64,000 nucleotides of DNA, taken from the NCBI RefSeq assembly GCF_900091595.1, contig NZ_FMCW01000003.1:62001-126000 (forward strand), read 5' to 3'. This DNA comes from Micromonospora haikouensis. Its GTDB lineage: Bacteria > Actinomycetota > Actinomycetes > Mycobacteriales > Micromonosporaceae. Made by a program: the position numbers and the translations under genes. How positions within the stretch are numbered: the stretch's first letter is position 1; each line of letters begins with the position of its first letter. This document shows positions 42,583 to 49,629 of this stretch, piece by piece. The notes beneath the pieces are model-generated. The model was not told where the DNA came from and searched no databases. It saw only the letters and a program-made list of their open reading frames with translations.

Positions 42583-43788
42583 GTGTCCCAGATGAACCGC
42601 AGGCGGGCACTCCAACTGTTGGCCGCCCTCGGTACCACGGGCCTGACCGCCGCCTGCGCCACGGACGGCGACGAAGGGCCGGCGACCCCCACCGGCAAGC
42701 CGGTCAAGATCGGTCTCATCGCACCGCAGACCGGTGGCTTCAAGGCCATCGGCGACGAGATCGTCAACGGCTTCCAGCTCTATCTCACCCTCAACGGCCA
42801 GCAGCTCGGCGGGCATCCGGTGACGGTGGTGACCGCCGACGAGGGTGAGACCGCCAAGACCGGCAAGGCGGCCGTCGACAGCCTGCTCAAGCAGGGCGTG
42901 CTCGCGCTCACCGGCGTGGTCAACTCGGCCGTCATGGTGGGCATCCGGGACACCGTCGAGAAGGCCCGGGTGCCGCTGGTCGGCTCCAACGCCTCGCCGA
43001 AGAGCCTCCAGAGCGTCGTCTACATCTGGCGCACCTCCTACGTGCTGGACGAGCCGGGCCGGGCGATCGGCCCGTACATGGCGCAGCGGCTACCCACCGG
43101 CAGTCGGGTCGCCATCATCGCCCCCGACAACCTCGGCTCCCGCGACGTGGTCCAAGGGCTCCAGGCCCAGTTCAGCACCGCCGGAACGGGCGATCCCCGG
43201 ATCGCCGACCCGGTGATCTGGACCGACACCAGCAGCACGCCGGGCGGCACGGCGTACACCGCCGACATCCGCACCGCCCTGGCCCGCCAGCCGGACGCGA
43301 TCTTCTGCCACTTCGCCGGGCCGGCGGCGGTGCAGTTCATCAAGCAGCTCTACCGCGAGGGGTGGACGGGCCCGATCTACGCGCCCGGCTTCCTCACCGA
43401 GGGCACCGTGCTCGACGAGGTGCAGGAGGTGGAGGCGCGCAACATCGTGACCGCGCTGAACTACTCCGCCGACCTGAACAACACCGCCAACCGCACCTTC
43501 GCCTCGGCGTACCGCAAGACGCACGGCGCGTCCCCGACCACCTACGCGATGGCGTCGTACGACGCGGCGCAGGTGCTGGACAAGGCGATCCGGCTGGCCG
43601 GGGGCGACCCGACCCCGCAGCAGGTCAACCTGGCGCTGGGCAAGATCGGCCAGATCGACAGCCCGCGCGGGGCATGGCAGTTCAACCAGCCACGAACACC
43701 CCAGCAGAAGTGGTACCTGCGCAAGGTGCAGCGCGACGGTCAGGTGCTCTCCAACGTCCTGATCAACGAGCTGGCCACGCTCGGCTGA
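42583..43788 (+). CDS. ABC substrate-binding lipoprotein (branched-chain amino acid type)
   Basis: The 401-residue extracellular binding protein of the LIVBP/type-1 periplasmic fold has a signal MNRRRALQLLAALGTTGL ending in the lipobox TAAC, so it is lipid anchored. An Arg-rich start could engage Tat. The body has VKIGLIAPQTGGFKAIGDEI, LTGVVNSAVMVGIRD and LPTGSRVAIIAPDN, typical of amino-acid or amide receptors. No permease or ATPase gene is adjacent. GGAAGGA precedes GTG 42583; ATG 42592 is close behind. Confidence 0.88.
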   Translation: MSQMNRRRALQLLAALGTTGLTAACATDGDEGPATPTGKPVKIGLIAPQTGGFKAIGDEIVNGFQLYLTLNGQQLGGHPVTVVTADEGETAKTGKAAVDSLLKQGVLALTGVVNSAVMVGIRDTVEKARVPLVGSNASPKSLQSVVYIWRTSYVLDEPGRAIGPYMAQRLPTGSRVAIIAPDNLGSRDVVQGLQAQFSTAGTGDPRIADPVIWTDTSSTPGGTAYTADIRTALARQPDAIFCHFAGPAAVQFIKQLYREGWTGPIYAPGFLTEGTVLDEVQEVEARNIVTALNYSADLNNTANRTFASAYRKTHGASPTTYAMASYDAAQVLDKAIRLAGGDPTPQQVNLALGKIGQIDSPRGAWQFNQPRTPQQKWYLRKVQRDGQVLSNVLINELATLG

Positions 43789-43809
43789 CCGCCCGCCCGA
43801 CGACACCGC

Positions 43810-43844
43810 ACGGGCCGGTCACCCCCCAGGTGGGACCGGCCCGT
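43810..43844. terminator. Hairpin between the binding-protein gene and ddaH
   Basis: ACGGGCCGGTC (43810-43820) pairs with GACCGGCCCGT (43834-43844) between convergent genes. Confidence 0.65.
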
Positions 43845-43864
43845 ACGCGGGTGGGTCGCGCCCG

Positions 43865-44689
43865 TCAGTCGCGCAGCTCCGCGATGCAGCACTTCACGCT
43901 GCCGCCGCCCTTGCGCACCTCGGTCAACTCGACCGGCACGGGGGTGTAGCCGGCCGCCTTCAGCTTGCCGGCGAGCCGGGACGCCTCGCTGTTCAGGACC
44001 ACGTTCGCCCCGTCGCTGACCAGGTTCAGGCCGAACGCCAGGGCGTCGACGTCGTCCGCGACGATCGCGTCCGGGAAGAGCTGGGCGAGGACCCGCTGGC
44101 TGGCCGCCGAGAACGCGCCCGGGTAGTAGACGATGTTCCCGTCGTCGATCGAGGCCAACGCCACGTCGAGGTGGTAGAAGCGGGGGTCGACCAGGTGCAG
44201 CGACACCACCGGCCGACCGAGCGCCTCCTGCGCCTCGGCGTGTGCCGGCAGCTCGGTGCGGAAGCCGTGGCCGGCGAGGACCAGCCCGCCGTGCGCCTCC
44301 GGCAGGTACGCGAAGTCGCCCTCGCCCTCGTTGGTCTCGTTCGGGGCGATGAAGTGCCAGCCCCGCTCCTCGTAGAAGGCGCGGTGTGCGGCGGCCTCGG
44401 CGGCCCGCTGCTCGTGCTTGAACCGGGCGCCGTAGACCGTCCCGTCGACGACGAACGCGCCGTTGGCCGCGAACACCATGTCGGGCAGGCCGGCCTCGGG
44501 GGTGAGCAGGTGCACGTCGTGGCCGAGGCCGAGCAGCGTCTCGCGCAGCCGGTCCCACTGCTTGACCGCCAGCGCCGCGTCGACGGGCGTGGTGACGTCC
44601 ATCCACGGGTTGATCGCGTACGCGACGGCGAAATGCTCGGGCGAACACATGAGATATGTCCGCTTTCTGGGGATCCGGTGCTGGTTCAC
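43865..44689 (-). CDS. ddaH: Dimethylargininase-like amidinohydrolase
   Basis: The 274-residue guanidino-group hydrolase of the DDAH/amidinotransferase superfamily has NPWMDVTTPVD, MVFAANGAFVV, EGEGDFAYLP, the catalytic His in RFYHLDVALAS and the nucleophile Cys near the end in GGSVKCCIAEL. It probably releases citrulline from methylated arginine or a related guanidine compound. GTG 44689 is used because TACTCT lies 8 nt upstream and RKRTYLMC is conserved in the family. It diverges from an Lrp-type regulator, a common pairing. Confidence 0.87.
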   Translation of the reverse strand: MNQHRIPRKRTYLMCSPEHFAVAYAINPWMDVTTPVDAALAVKQWDRLRETLLGLGHDVHLLTPEAGLPDMVFAANGAFVVDGTVYGARFKHEQRAAEAAAHRAFYEERGWHFIAPNETNEGEGDFAYLPEAHGGLVLAGHGFRTELPAHAEAQEALGRPVVSLHLVDPRFYHLDVALASIDDGNIVYYPGAFSAASQRVLAQLFPDAIVADDVDALAFGLNLVSDGANVVLNSEASRLAGKLKAAGYTPVPVELTEVRKGGGSVKCCIAELRD

Positions 44690-44693
44690 GGAA

Positions 44694-44721
44694 ACCAAGA
44701 GTAGGTAGCCTTGAACCTTGG
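44694..44721. promoter_or_regulatory. Divergent ddaH/Lrp control region
   Basis: ACCAAG (44694-44699) and CTTGGT (44716-44721) form an inverted repeat across the 68-bp region between the two starts, with CCTTGAACCTTGG as a second overlapping pattern. An Lrp dimer could bind here and control both genes. Confidence 0.5.
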
Positions 44722-44757
44722 TAACAGCCACAACCATTGCTTCCTGAGGGCGGAACG

Positions 44758-45213
44758 TTGCAGATAGACGCGGTGGATCAGCGAATCATTGCGTTGCTGG
44801 TGGCGGACGCCCGCGCCTCGTACGCCGACATCGGCAGCCGGGTCTCGCTCTCCGCCCCGGCCGTCAAGCGCCGGGTGGACCGGCTGCGCGCCGCCGGGGT
44901 GATCCGGGGATTCACGGCCGTCGTCGACCCGGCCGCCGTCGGCTGGACCACGGAGGCCTTCGTCGAGCTGTTCTGCGCCGGGCGGACCACCCCCGCCCAG
45001 ATCGGGGTGGCCGTGCGCCGGCATCCGGAGGTGGTCGGGGCGTACACGGTCTCCGGGGAGGCCGACGCGCTGGTGCACCTGCGCGCGGCGGACATCTCGC
45101 ACCTGGAGGAGGCCCTCGAACGGCTGCGCGCCGAGTCGTTCGTGACCTCCACGCGCAGCACCATCGTGCTCTCCCGCCTCGCCGAGTCCCCCGGCGTCGG
45201 CCCCTCCACCTGA
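44758..45213 (+). CDS. Lrp/AsnC family regulator
   Basis: The 151-residue regulator has an N-terminal winged helix (IDAVDQRIIALLVADARASY; VSLSAPAVKRRVDRLRAAGV) and a C-terminal RAM domain (VVDPAAVGWTTEAFVELFC; VVGAYTVSGEADALVHLRA) that binds amino acids. A TTG start at 44758 gives the normal Lrp N-terminus LQIDAVDQR; TTG 44737 would add seven residues. It probably controls the divergent ddaH in response to an amino acid such as arginine. Confidence 0.9.
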   Translation: MQIDAVDQRIIALLVADARASYADIGSRVSLSAPAVKRRVDRLRAAGVIRGFTAVVDPAAVGWTTEAFVELFCAGRTTPAQIGVAVRRHPEVVGAYTVSGEADALVHLRAADISHLEEALERLRAESFVTSTRSTIVLSRLAESPGVGPST

Positions 45214-45290
45214 GCGGGCGACGCGGCCGGCGGCGGAAGCAGCACGCGGGCGCACGGGAACCGGAGTCGGGCACGCGGCGTCGAAGCGGC

Positions 45291-47183
45291 ATGACCCGGG
45301 CAACCGTCACCGCCGCCGTCGGCACGCTGGCCGCCCTGACCCTGCTCGCCGGCAGCGCCGCCGCGGGGCCGGGCCCGCAGCCGGCGCCGCCGACCGCCGC
45401 GCCCCGGCTGGTCTCCTTCGACACCTGCGCCGACGCGCTGGCCCGGCTGCGCGCCGCCGCCTCCGCCTCGGTCGGGCCCTGGGGCTTCCAGCCCGGCTGG
45501 CGGACCGGCTTCGCCACGGGCGGGGCCGGCGAGCCGCTGGCGCTTTCGAGGGCGGGAGACGGTGCCTGGGCGACGCCGGAGCACTCCGGCACCAACATCC
45601 ACGAGCCGGGCGCCGACGAGCCGGACCTGGTCAAGACCGACGGCTGGCGGATCGTCACCGTCACCGGGGGCGTGCTGCGGGTCGTCGACCCGGCCACCCG
45701 GCGCACGAGCGGGCGGCTGGACCTGACCGGCGACGACGCGCGACCCGGGCCAGGGGAGGGCAGCCTGCTGCTGCACGGCGACCGGGCGCTGGTGCTGCTC
45801 CGTGGCAGCACGCCGGTGCTCCCGAACGGCACGTCGGCCCGCCGGCCGGCGGGCGGGCCCACCGGGGCCAGGCTGCTCCTGGTGGACCTGGCCGGGCGGC
45901 CCGCGCTGGTCGGGACGTACCGGATCGACGGGAGCCTGCTCGACGCGCGGCTGACCGGCCCGACGGCCCGGGTCGTGGTCCGCTCCCAGGCCCGGCTGGT
46001 CCTCCCCGAGCCGGGCGACGGGGCCACCGAGGCGCAGCGGCTGGCCGCGAACCGGGCGGCGATCGGCCGGGCCGACCTGGACGCGTGGCTGCCGGCGTAC
46101 GACTGGACCGAGGGCAACCGGCGCGGCGGCGGCCGGGTCGGCTGCGACCGGCTGGCCGCCACCGCCGACACCACCGGCACGGCCCTGCTGACCGTGCTCA
46201 GCTTCGACCTGGCCGCCGGCCGCCTCGGCGACGGCGACCCGGTGAGCGTGGCCGGCGACGCGGACACCGTCTACGGCACCGCCGGCAGCCTCTACCTCGC
46301 CGGGCAGCGGCAGCGGCCGGGCCAGCTCCGGCCGCGCGGCTGGGGCGGGCCGGCGGGACGCGACCCGGGCACCGCGATCTACCAGTTCGACACCCGCGCG
46401 CCGGGCCGCCCCCGCTACCTGGCCGCCGGCACCGTGCCGGGCACGCTGCTCGACCAGTACGCCCTGTCGGAGTGGCAGGGCCACCTGCGGGTGGCCACCA
46501 CCAGCGGCGACGACCGGTGGTCCCGCCCGACGACCGAGTCGGGGGTGTACGTGCTGGCCCGGCGGGGCGACCTGCTGACCCGGGTCGGCGCGGTCACCGG
46601 CCTCGGCCGGGGCGAGCGGATCCACTCGGTGCGCTACCTCGGCCCCACCGGTCACGTGGTGACCTTCCGGCGCACCGACCCGCTCTACACGCTCGACCTG
46701 ACCGACCCGGCGGCGCCCCGGGTCACCGGCGAGCTGAAGATCACCGGGTACTCGGCGTACCTGCACCCGGCGGGGCCGGGGCGGCTGCTCGGGGTCGGCC
46801 AGGAGGCGGACGCCGACGGGCGGGCGCAGGGCCTCCAGGTCTCGCTGTTCGACGTCGCCGACCCGACCCGGCCCACCCGGCTGGCCCGCCACCACGTGCC
46901 GGGGGCCGGTTCGGCCGTGGAGTTCGACCCGCACGCCTTCCTGTACGACCCCGGGACGGGGCTGGTGGCGCTCCCCGTCCACGACGGCGGGCTGCTCCTG
47001 CTGCGGGTCGCCGGGGCGACCATCGTGCCGGCCGGCACGGTCACCCACCCCGGGCGCGCCCCGGTGAGCCGGTCGTTGCTGGTCGGCGGCGTCCTCTGGA
47101 CCGTCTCCGACGCCGGCCTGCGGGCCGACGACCCGGCCGGCGTCGCCGGGCCGGTCAGGATCGCCTGGCTCCCGGCGACCTGA
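45291..47183 (+). CDS. Secreted beta-propeller domain protein
   Basis: The 630-residue protein has a signal peptide (TLAALTLLAGSAAAG) and then the pattern of Pfam Beta_propel: SGTNIHEPGADEPDLVKTDG, VTGGVLRVVD, VYVLARRGD, VTFRRTDPLYTLDL and FDPHAFLYDPGTGLVALPV. Such proteins are extracellular and of unknown function, perhaps calcium-binding or protein-interaction scaffolds. Length is normal for the family. It is convergent with the YbjN-like gene. Confidence 0.9.
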   Translation: MTRATVTAAVGTLAALTLLAGSAAAGPGPQPAPPTAAPRLVSFDTCADALARLRAAASASVGPWGFQPGWRTGFATGGAGEPLALSRAGDGAWATPEHSGTNIHEPGADEPDLVKTDGWRIVTVTGGVLRVVDPATRRTSGRLDLTGDDARPGPGEGSLLLHGDRALVLLRGSTPVLPNGTSARRPAGGPTGARLLLVDLAGRPALVGTYRIDGSLLDARLTGPTARVVVRSQARLVLPEPGDGATEAQRLAANRAAIGRADLDAWLPAYDWTEGNRRGGGRVGCDRLAATADTTGTALLTVLSFDLAAGRLGDGDPVSVAGDADTVYGTAGSLYLAGQRQRPGQLRPRGWGGPAGRDPGTAIYQFDTRAPGRPRYLAAGTVPGTLLDQYALSEWQGHLRVATTSGDDRWSRPTTESGVYVLARRGDLLTRVGAVTGLGRGERIHSVRYLGPTGHVVTFRRTDPLYTLDLTDPAAPRVTGELKITGYSAYLHPAGPGRLLGVGQEADADGRAQGLQVSLFDVADPTRPTRLARHHVPGAGSAVEFDPHAFLYDPGTGLVALPVHDGGLLLLRVAGATIVPAGTVTHPGRAPVSRSLLVGGVLWTVSDAGLRADDPAGVAGPVRIAWLPAT

Positions 47184-47194
47184 CCCTGCGAGCC

Positions 47195-47238
47195 GGCGGG
47201 TGGGGCCCGGCACTCGGGCCGACCGGGCCCCACCCGCC
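47195..47238. terminator. Strong 16-bp hairpin between convergent genes
   Basis: GGCGGGTGGGGCCCGG (47195-47210) pairs exactly with CCGGGCCCCACCCGCC (47223-47238) with a 12-nt loop, 12 nt after the beta-propeller stop. Confidence 0.8.
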
Positions 47239-47306
47239 TCCGCGTCGTCGGGGGAGCCCTGCGGGCGGCAGAGGTCAGCCGGCCGCGGAGAGCCCTGCCG
47301 GCGGTC

Positions 47307-48461
47307 TCAGAGATACATGCCGGTGCGGTGCTCGCCCTGGTCCCGCCGGCCGGGCTTGTCGCCCTCGCCGAAGAACCGCTTCCCGCCGAACTCGCCGTGC
47401 AGCCGGTCGTCCAGCTCGTCGGCGAGGCCGGTCATCACCTGCACGGCCAGCATCAGGTGGGTGGCCTGGAAGTCGCGACCGAAGACCGGGATGGACGCCC
47501 AGACCGTGTCGTCGGCGCAGTAGAGCCGCCCGATCGGCATCCGGTTGGTCAGCTCGGACAGCTTCACGTACAGCCGCTCGGTGGGCTCGACCTCCGTGAG
47601 CACCGGCGAGAAGACGTCGACCAGCGGCGGGTTGTCGCGGACCCGGACGAAGACCATCGCCGATCCGGCCCGGATGTTGATGTCGCCGTCGGAGTCGACC
47701 TGCAACTTGTCGGAGTCGGACTTGAGCATGGCGGACACCACGGTCCGCACCTGCTCGGCGAGGGCCAGCACGTCGGTGCGCGGCCCCTGGGCGGCGGCCA
47801 GCGCCTCGTCGAGGTCCGCCTCGACGTCCTGGTCCGGGCCGAACTCGCTGCGCGCGGTGCCCAGCGGCTCCATCGGCACGGGCCCGCCCTCGGCGTCGTG
47901 CACCAGATAGACCAGGAACGCCGGGTGCGGGGCCCCGTAGACGTCCCGCAGGGTGCGGGAGAGAAGGGCGGCCAGCCGGGTCGCCTCGGTGGTGTCGCCG
48001 GTCAGCCCGAAGTGCTCGCCGGAGCCCTCGACCACCCCGGGCGGGGACCAGCCGAGCGCCACCATGTCGGCGACGGCCGCCCGGTCCAGCCGGTAGCCCT
48101 GCGGGAGGGTCGCGTTGCCGACGGCCCACGCGGAGAGCCGGCCGTCGTCGGCGAGGTCGATGCTGATGGAGTAGATGGCGTCGCCCGTGCCGGAGGCGGT
48201 GGGGTCGAGGGTCAGCTCGACGTGCGTGCCGGCGGGCAGCTCCCGCAGCCGCTCGGCGAGCGCCCGGGCAAACTCGCGCCACGCCTGGGTCACCTTCGCC
48301 CGCAGGTCGGCCGTGGTCGGCTCGTCCAGCAGGATCGACTCGTGCTGGTGCTCCGCCGGGCCGCCGGACGCCGACGGGCCGCCGTGCTCCGGCTCGCCGT
48401 CGTGCCCGGGGGTGCCGCCGGGCGGGTCCGAGGCCGGCGTCGAGGGGTGGCCTACCGTCAT
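47307..48461 (-). CDS. YbjN/T3SS-chaperone-like protein with HbYX-type C-terminus
   Basis: The 384-residue protein starts with a disordered Gly/Pro/His-rich lead and a helix (LRAKVTQAWREFARALAERL). Two YbjN/CesT-like peptide-binding domains follow (about 60-190 and 240-350; the second has DINIRAGSAMVFVRVRD and PTERLYVKLSELTNRMPIGR). The last residues, EHRTGMYL, closely resemble the HSTGQYL end of Bpa in this window. Hydrophobic-Tyr-any is the motif that proteasome activators insert into the 20S ring. It may be a chaperone that docks on the proteasome. GGAGGCG precedes ATG 48461. Confidence 0.78.
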   Translation of the reverse strand: MTVGHPSTPASDPPGGTPGHDGEPEHGGPSASGGPAEHQHESILLDEPTTADLRAKVTQAWREFARALAERLRELPAGTHVELTLDPTASGTGDAIYSISIDLADDGRLSAWAVGNATLPQGYRLDRAAVADMVALGWSPPGVVEGSGEHFGLTGDTTEATRLAALLSRTLRDVYGAPHPAFLVYLVHDAEGGPVPMEPLGTARSEFGPDQDVEADLDEALAAAQGPRTDVLALAEQVRTVVSAMLKSDSDKLQVDSDGDINIRAGSAMVFVRVRDNPPLVDVFSPVLTEVEPTERLYVKLSELTNRMPIGRLYCADDTVWASIPVFGRDFQATHLMLAVQVMTGLADELDDRLHGEFGGKRFFGEGDKPGRRDQGEHRTGMYL

Positions 48462-48555
48462 GATCGCCTCCGTCCGTTGCGGTCACCCTACCCAGGCCGC
48501 CCGGAACCCGGATCAGGCCGGACCGGGATCGGACATCGACGCGCCGGGACAGCCG

Positions 48556-48819
48556 TCAGGCCGGGGGCCGCTCCCCCAGCTCGACCGGCCAACCGCCCGC
48601 CAGCGCGCTGAGCCGGTCGGCCGCCGCGACCGGATCGGCCCCGCGTCCCACGGCCACCCCCAGCAGGTACGCCGAGACCGGCGCACCGGGCCGCAGCACC
48701 TGGTGCGCGACGTCCCGGGCCAGGTCGAGCACCACCGGCACCGGCACCTCGGCCGGGTCGAGGCCCAGCTCCGCGCAGGCCGCCGTCACCCAGTCCTCCA
48801 GCGTCGTCACCGTGTCCAC
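48556..48819 (-). CDS. DUF6457 protein
   Basis: The 87-residue helical protein (LEDWVTAACAELGLDPAEV, VLDLARDVAHQVLRPGAPVS, YLLGVAVGRG) is of the DUF6457 family, which in actinobacteria sits beside molybdenum cofactor or formate dehydrogenase genes. Its GTG start overlaps the end of mobA by 13 nt. A role as a small accessory protein to MobA/FdhD is inferred from context. Confidence 0.85.
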   Translation of the reverse strand: MDTVTTLEDWVTAACAELGLDPAEVPVPVVLDLARDVAHQVLRPGAPVSAYLLGVAVGRGADPVAAADRLSALAGGWPVELGERPPA

Positions 48820-49406
48820 TCCTCCGCCCGGCGTACGTCCTCGTCAGTGTCGCAGTCGAACCAGGGCGGCGGGCCCGTCCCGGACCAGGGCACGTCGCGC
48901 ACCGTCAACCCGGCGAGCAGGGCCCGCACCGCCGCGCCGCCGAGCGAGCCGCCCCGGGCGGAGGCGAGGCGGCCGAACGCGGCCCGCAGCGGCGCGACCC
49001 GCCACACCCCGCAGAGCTGCTGCCGCCGGCCGTCGCCGTCGACGAGGCACACCCCGTCCACGGTCGGGTCGGCGAGGTGGTCGCGCAGCAGGCGTACCGC
49101 GTCGCGGGTGAGCAGGGGCAGATCGGCGGCGAGCAGCGCCACGGTCGTCGTGCCGACGGGCAGCAGGGACACGCCGGCCGCGGCGGCGGCCACCGGCCCG
49201 CCTCCCGGGGGGCGTTCCTGGGTCGACCGGACGCCCGGCGGCACCGGGCCGGCCGGGCCCACCACGATCCGGACGTCGGCGTCGGCGACGGCGTCGAGCA
49301 CCCGGTCGCGCATCGGCAGGCCGCCGACCGGCACCCCGGGCTTGTCCACGCCGCCCATCCGGCGCGCGGCCCCGCCCGCCAGCACGACCGCCGCCCAGGC
49401 CCCCAT
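48807..49406 (-). CDS. mobA: Molybdenum cofactor guanylyltransferase (MobA-like NTP transferase)
   Basis: The 199-residue nucleotidyltransferase has AAVVLAGGAARRMGGVDKPGV (GTP-binding loop; the usual GGxSxRMGxDK is changed to GGAARRMGGVDK) and LLAADLPLLT with the metal-binding Asp. PPWFDCDTDEDVRRAE closes the fold. MobA attaches GMP to molybdopterin for enzymes such as formate dehydrogenase. TACGGT 6 nt before ATG 49406 indicates a leaderless start. fdhD lies 8 kb away beyond the RiPP-like locus, which suggests that the locus separated the two. Confidence 0.85.
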   Translation of the reverse strand: MGAWAAVVLAGGAARRMGGVDKPGVPVGGLPMRDRVLDAVADADVRIVVGPAGPVPPGVRSTQERPPGGGPVAAAAAGVSLLPVGTTTVALLAADLPLLTRDAVRLLRDHLADPTVDGVCLVDGDGRRQQLCGVWRVAPLRAAFGRLASARGGSLGGAAVRALLAGLTVRDVPWSGTGPPPWFDCDTDEDVRRAEEWTR

Positions 49407-49629
49407 GCGGCCACCGTACCGCCCGGTGGGGCCGAGGGGGCATGTCGCGCAGTCGACAGGCGGAGCGCCGCAGGTCGATCCGGCGGGCCTGTAAATCTTG
49501 TTGCTTACTTCCTAAGGTGACGACTCAGGAACGTTACGTTTCGAAGTCCGCCCCACTCGTCGGGTCCGGCCGATCACGACCGCTCCTTCAGCCGGGCGTG
49601 ACGTTCTTCGAGGTGGACGGAGGTGCCAC

